The notes beneath the pieces are model-generated. The model searched no databases. It was not told the origin of the DNA and was given only the letters and a program-made list of their open reading frames with translations. The position numbers and the translations under genes were made by a program. This document shows, one piece after another, positions 55,153-63,524 of a stretch of 64,000 nt of DNA; position 1 is the stretch's first letter; each line of letters starts with the position of its first letter. The stretch is from the NCBI RefSeq assembly GCF_009931655.1, contig NZ_CP047984.1, positions 4,605,001 through 4,669,000 of the forward strand. The letters are read 5' to 3'. Source of the DNA: Pontibacter russatus. GTDB taxonomy: Bacteria > Bacteroidota > Bacteroidia > Cytophagales > Hymenobacteraceae.

Positions 55153-56037
55153 ATGAAGCTCCGTAACCTTTACCTGCTCCCTTTTCTCGTGCTCCTGGCA
55201 GCCTGCTCCGGAAGCGAAGAAAAAGTGCTCTATCCCACCAAAATGACCATCGGCGGCACCACGCACGAGTTTTTATATGCTGATGGCAGAATCTACAGCG
55301 TCACCACCACTAGGCCAGATTTTTACGAGGAGGTGACTTACCAATACGTCGATGAGGTGTTTGAAAAGCTTGAGGACAGATATAAAAATAAAATACTGAA
55401 TATAACCTATCATCCCGACAATGGCACTATCGGCTGGGACAGCCGCGACTCCATAGAACATAAGCAGGAGATGATTTCTAATCGTTCAAATGAAGGCTTG
55501 GTGATGGAGGAGTCGCAGAGTGTGTACCTCCAGCACCGTACAGAAGGGCATACAGTCCATCATAAATATAACGAAACTAATCAGCTCCAGGAATCCATAT
55601 ATTACTTCTATGACGCTCGACTGTGGAGTCAAATGCAGTTGAATGACCCGAGATATATATCCAAGCGGATAAAATATGAGTATGCCCAGGGCAAACTAGC
55701 GAGGGTGGCCTACTACGGCCATATGTCCGAAAGGCCCTACCTGCAGATTGAGTTGAGGTATGATGACCAGCCCGGCTACCTGAGCAGCTTGCCGCTGGAG
55801 GCGCGGTTCATGCCGCTGGAGCTGCCTTACAGGGAGCACAACATCGTCAGCTACACCGTCAAAGACCTATATGGCAAAGTGCGGAAAGACCTGTCCTACA
55901 CCTGCTCCTACGCTTATAACAAGGCGGGCTATCCCGTCAAGTTCACCCAAAAGATGTTGGACGGGCTGGAGGTAGAAGGCCATATCTACTACAGGGCGGC
56001 AGCAGACAACCTAACCGATATGCTTTCTGTGAAATAA
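55153..56037 (+). CDS. hypothetical lipoprotein
   Basis: 294 residues. Lipoprotein signal MKLRNLYLLPFLVLLAAC with lipobox LAAC, Cys18. The mature part is Tyr-rich and made of repeated short strands (VTYQYVDEVF, IKYEYAQGKLARVAYYG, LSYTCSYAYNKAGYPVKF), reminiscent of the sugar/peptide-binding YD-like repeats in Bacteroidota surface lipoproteins. No exact family. It lies 118 bp after the barrel receptor and may act with it, but this pairing is inference. Confidence 0.75.
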   Translation: MKLRNLYLLPFLVLLAACSGSEEKVLYPTKMTIGGTTHEFLYADGRIYSVTTTRPDFYEEVTYQYVDEVFEKLEDRYKNKILNITYHPDNGTIGWDSRDSIEHKQEMISNRSNEGLVMEESQSVYLQHRTEGHTVHHKYNETNQLQESIYYFYDARLWSQMQLNDPRYISKRIKYEYAQGKLARVAYYGHMSERPYLQIELRYDDQPGYLSSLPLEARFMPLELPYREHNIVSYTVKDLYGKVRKDLSYTCSYAYNKAGYPVKFTQKMLDGLEVEGHIYYRAAADNLTDMLSVK

Positions 56038-56100
56038 GATACCTTAGGCGCTGGCAGCAAAGAAGCTCCTGGCCAGCAGATCAGCCGGATTTATATATAA

Positions 56101-56136
56101 CCTGAAGCAGCCCAGGCATATATGGGCTGCTTCAGG
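56101..56136. terminator. terminator between convergent genes
   Basis: Perfect 13-bp stem CCTGAAGCAGCCC (56101-56113) with GGGCTGCTTCAGG (56124-56136). It lies between the lipoprotein (plus) and the carbonic anhydrase (minus, stop at 56165). On the minus strand it is followed by TTATATATAAATC, on the plus strand by purines, so it mainly ends the carbonic anhydrase transcript. Confidence 0.75.
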
Positions 56137-56164
56137 AGAGGGTGATGCCAGAGGTGCGCCTGCC

Positions 56165-56803
56165 TTAGCTCCCTGTCAGGTTATAGATGTCCTTGATGTC
56201 CCGTAAGATGCGCTCGTGGTCGATGTGCAGGTCAATGATTCTGCCGGACTTTATATCGAACACCCAGCCGTGTACTGCGGGGTGGCCCTCCGCGGCATAG
56301 GTGAGCTGCAGCGCTGCCGTCTTGATGATATTTGTGCATTGCTCCTGCACATTCAGTTCCACCAGCCTGTCGTACCGCTGGCGCTCGTCGGCTATGGCGT
56401 TCAGCTCGGCCTTGTGCAACCGGTAAACGTCCCGGATGTTCCGCAGCCACGGGTTCAGGAGGCCCAAATCTTTCGAGACCATGGCCGCCTTCACGCCGCC
56501 GCACTCATAATGCCCGCAAACAATGATGTGCTTGACGTTCAGGTGCCGGATGGCGTAGTTGATGACTGACATGACGTTCAGGTCAACGTTGTTGACGAGG
56601 TTGCCGACATTGCGGTGTACGAACACCTCGCCGGGGCCCAGCCCCATCACTTCTTCCGCCGTCACCCTGCTGTCGCTGCACCCTATATACAGATAGTCCG
56701 GGTTCTGGTCCTTCGCCAGCTCCAGGAAAAAGTCTTTGTTGGTGCCGGTCTTCTGTTCAATCCACCTGCGGTTGTTCTCAAATAGTTCTTCGTATGTGGC
56801 CAT
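56165..56803 (-). CDS. can: beta-class carbonic anhydrase
   Basis: 212 residues. It interconverts CO2 and bicarbonate. Zinc ligands are in CSDSR (Cys42, Asp44) and CGHYECGG (His98, Cys101); Asp44-Arg46 is the usual catalytic dyad. VFVHRNVGNLV is the conserved segment between them. It can supply bicarbonate to PEP carboxylase, also encoded in the window, though the two are far apart. Confidence 0.95.
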   Translation of the reverse strand: MATYEELFENNRRWIEQKTGTNKDFFLELAKDQNPDYLYIGCSDSRVTAEEVMGLGPGEVFVHRNVGNLVNNVDLNVMSVINYAIRHLNVKHIIVCGHYECGGVKAAMVSKDLGLLNPWLRNIRDVYRLHKAELNAIADERQRYDRLVELNVQEQCTNIIKTAALQLTYAAEGHPAVHGWVFDIKSGRIIDLHIDHERILRDIKDIYNLTGS

Positions 56804-57406
56804 ATGTTGCTGTTATATATCCATTAATGGCAGTAAGATAAGGCAAAAAAATTTCTGGTGTAAACCCCGGGCCATAAACTGTGCTCTATAAACCCGAGGC
56901 AGGCATTGGTTTTCTGCCTTTCTTAAAAAGCCCGCCGCAAAGTATCACCCCGGAACCGGCTGAAGGTTTTTTCATTCTATGTGGGCCCGGAGGAGTGTAC
57001 AGCTGTCAGGGATATGGGCAGCGTAATTTACTAACCTAAAACATCAGGAGCATATATGGCACTGGCCTGATATGAAAAGCTTGTAAGGGCAGCGAGAGCA
57101 GGAGACAGGACGCCTGCAGCACTCACTGCATCGCGCAACAGCCGTGGTTCCGGGGCAGCGTATAATGCATATACGACACAGCCTGCGCATGCGCCGGAGC
57201 CGGCAAAACGGAATGTTTCGGCGGAAGGGCAACTTTATCCGCCAGATACGCTTATATAGTTGTCGGGTAGCGGGGAGGGAAGAGGCAGAGCGCCAGGAAT
57301 CCGTCGGGCACAGGCTGGTACCACGCCATATGGGAAGGCCTTTTAGAGAACCATCGTTTATACTGTGAAGGCAGCACTTTAAGCATACACTTAGGCAGTG
57401 CCCGCA
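56804..57406. other. divergent intergenic region
   Basis: About 600 bp between the carbonic anhydrase and ClC genes. Short frames on both strands (for example 57044-57565 minus) lack coding features. TATATA at 56815 and 57053. Confidence 0.45.
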
Positions 57407-59176
57407 ATGAAGCACAAACTGAACCAATACCAGCTTGCGTTTTTCAGGTGGCGCAGGAGGCAGAGCAACAACCGCATCATGCCTTTTGTGCTCAGCGTGG
57501 TGGTGGGCCTTTTTGTGGGGGTTGCGGCCATCCTCATCAAAACGATTATCTTTTATATAGAGCAATACGCTGTATACTTTGCCCCGAACCTGCTCGCTTT
57601 CCTGCTGCCGCTCATCGGGTTTTTGCTCGTCACGTTCCTGAACCGCAACGTCTTCAGCAAGACCGCCTACTTCAACGGCGCCCGCAACGTGATAGAAGCC
57701 ATTGAGCAGAAATCGTCAATCATCAAGCTGCGGCTTGTATACTCCAAGTTCGTCACTACGGGGCTCACCATAGGCTTTGGCGGCAGTTCCGGGGTAGAGG
57801 CGGCCATCATCTCCAGCGGGGCGGCCGTTGGCTCCAACGTGGGCCGCGTGCTGGGGCTGGGCTACCGGCTGCGCACCCTGCTGATAGGCTGCGGCGTGGC
57901 GGCCGGCATCTCGGCCGTGTACAACGCGCCGATGGGAGGGTTTATCTTTGCCCTCGAGACCATCCTGCCGGAGTTTACGCCCACGCTGCTGATTCCGCTG
58001 CTGGTGGCGGCGGCTACCGGTAAAATCCTGTACGAGTTTATCATGGGGGAGCACCTGCGTTTCGAGGTGCCCATCGCCGACTTTGCCTATGAGCAGATTC
58101 CGCTGGTGATTATGCTGGGGGTGTTGGGCATGCTGATGTCGAACTACCTGCTGAAGACCTACAGCCTCTGCGCCCAATATTTTTCACGCATCAAAAACGA
58201 TTACCTGCGCGCCCTGATTGGCGGTGTGGCGCTGGGCAGCATCATATACCTGCTGCCGCCCATGTACGGCGAGGGCTACGTGAGCATCAACGCGCTGCTC
58301 AACAACGAGGAGCGCTCGCTGATCGTGAACTCGCCTTTGGCGGCCCTTCCCAACACCGTCTGGTTCAACCTGCTGTTCTTCTTCCTGATAACGATGGTGA
58401 AGCCCCTGAGCACGGGCATCTGCGTGAATTCCGGGGGCGAGGGCGGCTACTTCGCGCCTTCCATTATCACGGGCGGGCTCCTGGGCTACCTGTTCTACAA
58501 GGTCGTGGTGCTGCTTTTCCCGTTTTACGAGCTGCACGCCTCCACCTTCATGTTCCTGGGCATGGCCAGCGTCTTCGCCTGCATCATGAACGCCCCCGTC
58601 ACGGCGATTTTCCTTGTGGCGGAGATTACACAGAGCTACCAGTTGTTTGTGCCCTTGATGCTGGTGTGCGCCGTTTCCTATTTTCTGAAGTACTACACCG
58701 AGAACCTGAGCAAAAGCGTGGAGCAGCCGAAGGGGCAGAGCAAGGCCCTGCGCGTGGACCGCATCCTGCTAAACCAGCTGGACATCAGCAATCTGGTGGA
58801 GGAGGATATGGACCCGGTGCGGGAGGATGCTTCTTTCCGGACAATTCTGGAGAATTTCTCCAGCTCAAACCGGGATGTGCTGCAGGTGCTGGACAGCAAA
58901 GGCATGCTGATAGGAGTAATCACCCTGAGCGATCTGCGCAGGCAGTTGGGTGATGTCTCCAACTATGACGCTGTGCTGGCCCGTGACCTGATGCAGCCGC
59001 CCACCATGACCGTGGAGATAGACGAGCCTGCCTCAGTAGTGCTTGACAAGTTCGATAAAAGCAAGCTGTGGTCGCTGCCGGTGGTGCGGAACGGGAAGTT
59101 CAAGGGATTTATATCGAAGAGCAGGCTCCTGACGCAGTACCGCAGCGAGCTTACCCGCGTGAACAGGTTTTTCTGA
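57407..59176 (+). CDS. ClC-family chloride channel/transporter with CBS domains
   Basis: 589 residues from ATG 57407. About ten to twelve membrane helices (about 30-440) form a ClC fold: FGGSSGVEAAIISSGAAVGS holds the gating Glu at the place of GREGP, VYNAPMGGFIFALE is the next signature, and NSGGEGGYFAPSIITGG is the third. A pair of CBS domains (about 465-589) ends the protein and probably binds adenine nucleotides. Whether it is a Cl-/H+ exchanger or a channel, or carries another anion, cannot be told from sequence reading. Confidence 0.93.
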   Translation: MKHKLNQYQLAFFRWRRRQSNNRIMPFVLSVVVGLFVGVAAILIKTIIFYIEQYAVYFAPNLLAFLLPLIGFLLVTFLNRNVFSKTAYFNGARNVIEAIEQKSSIIKLRLVYSKFVTTGLTIGFGGSSGVEAAIISSGAAVGSNVGRVLGLGYRLRTLLIGCGVAAGISAVYNAPMGGFIFALETILPEFTPTLLIPLLVAAATGKILYEFIMGEHLRFEVPIADFAYEQIPLVIMLGVLGMLMSNYLLKTYSLCAQYFSRIKNDYLRALIGGVALGSIIYLLPPMYGEGYVSINALLNNEERSLIVNSPLAALPNTVWFNLLFFFLITMVKPLSTGICVNSGGEGGYFAPSIITGGLLGYLFYKVVVLLFPFYELHASTFMFLGMASVFACIMNAPVTAIFLVAEITQSYQLFVPLMLVCAVSYFLKYYTENLSKSVEQPKGQSKALRVDRILLNQLDISNLVEEDMDPVREDASFRTILENFSSSNRDVLQVLDSKGMLIGVITLSDLRRQLGDVSNYDAVLARDLMQPPTMTVEIDEPASVVLDKFDKSKLWSLPVVRNGKFKGFISKSRLLTQYRSELTRVNRFF

Positions 59177-59216
59177 CAAGGGAAATTATGTGGCAGCGCC
59201 GTATATAGGGTACCTG

Positions 59217-59630
59217 CTAATTGCTCAGGCCCGAGGTGTAGCCCGCTATCTCTTCCTCCTTTTCCTGAAGCGTTTTGTACGCGAACTTGCTGAGCACGTC
59301 GCCCGCCATGGTGTTCATCACGCCCACGATCCGGGCCTGGCTGATCACTTCTGCGTCCCAGGCGGCGGCAATCACTAGCAGCACGTAGCCGTTGTAAGAT
59401 GTCAGGTCCATCAGGCTGGGGGTTTTGGATGGCCATTTTGCGGCGGTGAGGCTGTAGTTGCCCTGTTCCCACCTGGGCGGCGTTTCCAGTTTGTCCTGGG
59501 CAGGCTGAAAGAAGCCATCCGCCACGGGTCCGATAAAAAGCGCGTTCACGTCGCGCAGGGCAGCGGGCACTACCGCCAGCGGGTTTGGCAAAAGTGAGTT
59601 TTCTTCCAGTGTCTCTTCCGTATTTTCCAT
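59217..59630 (-). CDS. hypothetical soluble protein
   Basis: 137 residues from ATG 59630 (MENTEETLEENSLLPNP). No signal peptide or membrane segments. Contains NYSLTAAKWPSKTPSLMDLT, a hydrophobic strand-helix piece YVLLVIAAAWDAEVISQARI and an acidic C-terminal helix TLQEKEEEIAGY. Convergent with the ClC gene. No family recognised. Confidence 0.65.
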   Translation of the reverse strand: MENTEETLEENSLLPNPLAVVPAALRDVNALFIGPVADGFFQPAQDKLETPPRWEQGNYSLTAAKWPSKTPSLMDLTSYNGYVLLVIAAAWDAEVISQARIVGVMNTMAGDVLSKFAYKTLQEKEEEIAGYTSGLSN

Positions 59631-60039
59631 AGTTCTCTCAGCAAAGGTCAGGATTACAACGCTCAATCGCCTCCAGTGGTTCTACGGATCGCTTTTATAT
59701 ATAAATATATATAAACTGGCCGGTTTGCGCGGCGGCTCCGGCTTAGGCACCGGTATATATGGGCGTCTTTGGAAGCGCCTGTGCAAACTGAACCCACACG
59801 CTCTATAGAGACACAGCACAATCTGTATAATTGGCGATAAGTCAGAAGCCATGCCGAAACCCTCGTGGTTTGCCACCGGTTACTTATTCCCTCTTACCTA
59901 TATATAGCCGACGCATAAAAAAGAGCCTGATTGTTTCCAGCACTGGCGGGTTCTCCTAAATTTGCATAGAGCGGGCACCTGCCTTCTGTTGATGATATGC
60001 TTCTGTAACCTCTGAGCCCGGTAAAAGAAGGGCGGGGCC
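59631..60039. other. intergenic upstream of the FixL-like kinase
   Basis: 409 bp, no gene. Dense TATATA (59697-59713, 59755, 59899). It should contain the promoter of the signalling operon that follows. Confidence 0.45.
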
Positions 60040-61629
60040 TTGGCAGCCTGCGCAGAAGTGCCTAACTTTATAAAAAGCTATACTTTGGAAAATCTGCCAC
60101 AGCAACAGGACCCGAACGTTGACAGCCAGTCGCGGCTGAAGGCCATCATAGAGACCGCCGTGGACGGCATCATCACCATCGATACCCGGGGTATCATGGA
60201 GAGCGTCAACCCGGCCGCCGCCCGCATTTTTGGGTACGAGCCGGAAGAGATAATCGGGCATAACGTCAGCATCCTGATGCCCGAGCCCGACCGCGGACTC
60301 CACGACTCTTATATCGACCGCTACCTGCAGACGGGCGTGGGCCAGATCATTGGCAAGGGGAGGGAAGTGCTCGGCAAGAAAAAGAACGGGGTGCTCTTCC
60401 CCTTTTTCCTGAGCATCGCCGAGGTGAAGCTGCAGCACCAGCGCATCTTTACGGGCATCGTGCACGACATCACCGACCTGAAGAAGACCGAGAGAGCCCT
60501 GCGCGAGAGCGAGAGCAAGATCAACTCCATCATCCAAACCGCCGTGGACGGCATCATCACCATCGACGTGAACGGGGTGATAGAGACGGTGAACGTGTCG
60601 GCCGCGCGGCTGTTTGAGTACGAGGAGCACGAGCTGATAGGCCAGAAGATAAACATCCTGATGCCGGAGCCCGACCAGAGCAACCACGACAGGTACATGC
60701 AGCATTACCACGAGACGGGCGAGAAACGCATCATCGGCATCGGGCGCGAGGTCTCCGGACTGAAAAAGAGCGGGAAAGTGTTCCCCTTCTATCTGAGCAT
60801 CAGCGAGGTGCAGCTGACGGACCGGAAGGTGTACACCGGGTTCATACACGACATTACCAAGCAGAAGCTGAGCGAGGAGCGGCTGCGGCGCTACGCCTCG
60901 GAGCTGGAGCGGAGCAACCGCGAACTGCAGGATTTCGCATATGTCTCCTCGCACGACCTGCAGGAGCCGCTGCGCAAGATCCAGGCCTTCGGCGACCGGC
61001 TCAAAACCAAGGAGTACGACACCCTCAGCGAGCAGGGCAAGGACTACGTGGACCGCATGCTGAACGCCGCCTCGCGCATGCAGAACCTCATCAACGACCT
61101 GCTCGACTTTTCGCGGCTCACGGCCAAAACCAAGGCCTTTGCGGAAGTAGACCTCGACCGGGTGCTGTCGGAGGTGCTCTCCGACCTGGAGATAGTGATA
61201 GAGAAAACCGAGGCGGTGATTACCCGCTCGCCGCTGCCCACTATTGAGGCCGACCAGGTACAGATGCGCCAGCTGCTCCAGAACCTGATCAGCAATGCCA
61301 TCAAGTTCCGGAAAGAAGGAACCCGGCCCGAGGTGAGCATATATGCGAAACTGCTGCAGCCCAGGGCACACCTGACATCCACGCCCGGCGACCAGCTGGT
61401 GGAGATATATGTGCAGGACAACGGCATCGGCTTCAACGAAAAATACCTCGACCGCATTTTCAACATCTTCCAGCGGCTTGAGGGGCAGAAATACGAGGGT
61501 TCGGGCATTGGCCTGGCCATCTGCCGCAAGATTGCCGTGCGCCACGGCGGCGACATCACCGCGCACAGCCAGGTGGGCGTAGGCACCACATTTATTGTTA
61601 CCTTAGCGACCAAGCACCTTCAGGAGTAA
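60040..61629 (+). CDS. FixL-like histidine kinase with two candidate haem PAS domains
   Basis: 529 residues if started at TTG 60040; TTG 60085 is a second choice, and there is no ATG before the first PAS domain. No membrane segments. PAS1 (about 32-145) contains MPEPDRGLHDSYIDRY and QIIGKGREVLG; PAS2 (about 160-275) contains MPEPDQSNHDRYMQHY and RIIGIGREVSG. Compared with FixL of Bradyrhizobium, PAS1 keeps the haem ligand His200 (here His88), Arg206, Ile215, Arg220 and Ile238; PAS2 keeps all but Arg206 (His222). HisKA His is about 305 in VSSHDLQEPLRK; HATPase ends GSGIGLAICRKIAVRHGG. Likely an oxygen or gas sensor. Confidence 0.88.
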   Translation: MAACAEVPNFIKSYTLENLPQQQDPNVDSQSRLKAIIETAVDGIITIDTRGIMESVNPAAARIFGYEPEEIIGHNVSILMPEPDRGLHDSYIDRYLQTGVGQIIGKGREVLGKKKNGVLFPFFLSIAEVKLQHQRIFTGIVHDITDLKKTERALRESESKINSIIQTAVDGIITIDVNGVIETVNVSAARLFEYEEHELIGQKINILMPEPDQSNHDRYMQHYHETGEKRIIGIGREVSGLKKSGKVFPFYLSISEVQLTDRKVYTGFIHDITKQKLSEERLRRYASELERSNRELQDFAYVSSHDLQEPLRKIQAFGDRLKTKEYDTLSEQGKDYVDRMLNAASRMQNLINDLLDFSRLTAKTKAFAEVDLDRVLSEVLSDLEIVIEKTEAVITRSPLPTIEADQVQMRQLLQNLISNAIKFRKEGTRPEVSIYAKLLQPRAHLTSTPGDQLVEIYVQDNGIGFNEKYLDRIFNIFQRLEGQKYEGSGIGLAICRKIAVRHGGDITAHSQVGVGTTFIVTLATKHLQE

Positions 61630-61640
61630 AAAAACAGACG

Positions 61641-62090
61641 ATGAGCTCAAACAGAAGACCGATTATTATACTGATAGCCGACGATGACGCCGAAGACCGC
61701 ATGTTGGTGAAGGAGGCCCTCGACGAGAGCCGGCTGACCAACCACATGCAATTTGTGGAAAACGGCGAGGAGTTGATGGACTACCTGCACAACCGCAACC
61801 AGTACGTCGACAAGCAGAAATACCCGACGCCGGGCCTGATCCTGCTGGACCTGAACATGCCCAAGAAAGATGGCAGAGAAGCGCTGAAGGAGATAAAGGG
61901 CGACGATCATCTGCGGGTGATCCCGGTGGTGGTGCTCACCACATCCAAAGCCGAGGAAGACATTCTCCGCACCTACGACCTGGGCGTAAGCTCATTCATC
62001 ACTAAGCCGGTGACGTTCGCCTCGCTGGTGGATGTGATGAAAACGCTGAGCAAGTACTGGTTTGAGATTGTAGAACTTCCAAAACCTTGA
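61641..62090 (+). CDS. single-domain response regulator (Rcp1-like)
   Basis: 149 residues, REC only, of the longer Rcp1-like type: IADDDAEDRMLVKEALDE, acceptor Asp70 in LILLDLNMPKKDGREALKEI, Thr in VLTTSKAEED and Lys in FITKPVTF. It starts 11 bp after the FixL-like kinase stop and is its likely partner. No DNA-binding domain, so output must go through another protein. Confidence 0.92.
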   Translation: MSSNRRPIIILIADDDAEDRMLVKEALDESRLTNHMQFVENGEELMDYLHNRNQYVDKQKYPTPGLILLDLNMPKKDGREALKEIKGDDHLRVIPVVVLTTSKAEEDILRTYDLGVSSFITKPVTFASLVDVMKTLSKYWFEIVELPKP

Positions 62091-62092
62091 AG

Positions 62093-62277
62093 TTTGGGAG
62101 TTAGAGAGTTATATATAGGTTTTATATATAGCTGAGATTTCTATATAGGTGAGATTTCGCTCTTCAACATGGATTTTAGACAGGACAAGAGGGTTATATA
62201 AATTCTCTGATTCTGTTTTTATTCTTTAACTCCCACACTCTTTAACCTTCTAACTTCCTAACCCTCTAACTCCCAAA
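62093..62277. repeat. long-range inverted repeat with short tandem repeats
   Basis: TTTGGGAGTTAGAGAGTTA (62093-62111) is complementary at 18 of 19 positions to TAACCCTCTAACTCCCAAA (62259-62277), spanning nearly the whole gap between two genes. The right arm sits at the end of four to five imperfect repeats of CTAACYYYC (62224-62274). The interior is TATATA-rich. It could attenuate read-through from the REC gene to the REC-kinase gene. Confidence 0.6.
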
Positions 62278-62291
62278 TTTCCGAACTTCTG

Positions 62292-63524
62292 ATGGCCGAT
62301 AAAATCAAAGTGCTGCTGGTGGATGACGATGAGGACGACTTCATCATCACCCGGGATATCATGAATGATATTCCGGGGCGCAACTACCTGCTCGACTGGA
62401 CCTCGTCTTTCAGGGAGGCGCTGCGCCTGATAAAAGAAGGGAACCACGACGTGTACCTGGTGGATTACCGGCTGGGCGCGCACAACGGGCTGGAGCTGAT
62501 AACAACGGCAGTGGAGGAGGGGGCCAGCGCGCCTTTCATCCTCCTGACAGGGCAAAGCGACCGCGAGACAGACGAAAAAGCCATGCACGCCGGTGCCCTG
62601 GATTACCTGGTGAAAGGCACCTTCAACCCTTTCGACCTGGAGCGCTCCATCCGCTACAGCATCGAGCATGCGCAAAGCCTGGCCGAGATCCAGAAACTGA
62701 ACAGCGAGCTGGAGGAGCGCGTGGAGGAGCGGACGCAGGAACTGGCCGAGGCCATCAAAAAGCTGGAGCACACCAACAGGAGCCTTTACCGGGCAAAGCA
62801 GGAAATACACAAGGCCCTTCAGAAAGAAAAGGAACTGCACGAGCTCAAGTCCCGCTTCGTCACCATCGCCTCCCACGAGTTCAGGACACCGCTCAGCACG
62901 GTGCTGTCCTCAGCCTCGCTCATCAGCAAATACAAAGGGCTGGAGGACGATGACAAGCGGCAGAAGCACGTGGACCGCATTAAGTCGGCCGTCACCAACC
63001 TGACCACCATCCTCAACGATTTCCTCTCCATGAGCCGGATTGAGGAAGGGAAGATATATAACCTGCCCACCACGTTTAACCTGAAAGCCTTCACACAGGA
63101 AATTGTGGAAGAAATGCAGGGGTTCCTGAAAGAGGGCCAGCAGATAGATTACCGGCACCTGAGCGCGGAGGAGTCGATCAGCATCGACAAGCAGCTGCTC
63201 AAAAACATTCTGCTCAACCTGCTGACCAACAGCAGCAAGTACTCCGGCGAGGGTAAGCCAATCCAACTGTCCACGGTCATTGCGGACAGCAGCGCCACCA
63301 TCACCGTGCAGGACTATGGCATTGGCATTCCGAAAGCCGACCAGACCCATCTGTTCACGCCCTTCTTCCGGGCCCAGAACGTAACTAATATACAAGGCTC
63401 AGGCCTGGGGCTGAACATCGTGAAAAAGTACGTCGAGATTATGAGCGGCACACTGGAGTACGAGAGCGAACTGAACCAGGGCAGTACGTTTACCATTTGC
63501 TTACCTAACGCAGCCGAAGCATGA
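62292..63524 (+). CDS. REC-histidine kinase
   Basis: 410 residues. An N-terminal REC domain (1-125; VDDDEDDF, acceptor Asp58 in VYLVDYRLGAHNG, LTGQSD, Lys in LVKGTF) is followed by a coiled coil (about 130-190) and a kinase core with His195 in ASHEFRTPLSTVLSS, ILLNLLTNSSKYS and GSGLGLNIVKKYVEI. REC placed before the kinase suggests that upstream phosphorylation controls kinase activity. Its stop overlaps the next gene by ATGA, so it is coupled to the last regulator. Confidence 0.93.
   Translation: MADKIKVLLVDDDEDDFIITRDIMNDIPGRNYLLDWTSSFREALRLIKEGNHDVYLVDYRLGAHNGLELITTAVEEGASAPFILLTGQSDRETDEKAMHAGALDYLVKGTFNPFDLERSIRYSIEHAQSLAEIQKLNSELEERVEERTQELAEAIKKLEHTNRSLYRAKQEIHKALQKEKELHELKSRFVTIASHEFRTPLSTVLSSASLISKYKGLEDDDKRQKHVDRIKSAVTNLTTILNDFLSMSRIEEGKIYNLPTTFNLKAFTQEIVEEMQGFLKEGQQIDYRHLSAEESISIDKQLLKNILLNLLTNSSKYSGEGKPIQLSTVIADSSATITVQDYGIGIPKADQTHLFTPFFRAQNVTNIQGSGLGLNIVKKYVEIMSGTLEYESELNQGSTFTICLPNAAEA

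Noticed and set aside
57044..57565. 173-codon minus-strand gene upstream of the ClC gene
   Set aside because: It overlaps the N-terminus of the ClC protein and its Arg/Cys-rich sequence has no coding character.
57780..57840. Loss of the ClC gating glutamate
   Set aside because: On alignment the Glu of GVEAA takes the place of the Glu in GREGP, so the residue is present; only its flanks differ.
62224..62274. CRISPR-like array
   Set aside because: Units of 8-9 bp are imperfect and adjacent without unique spacers; they are a short tandem repeat.
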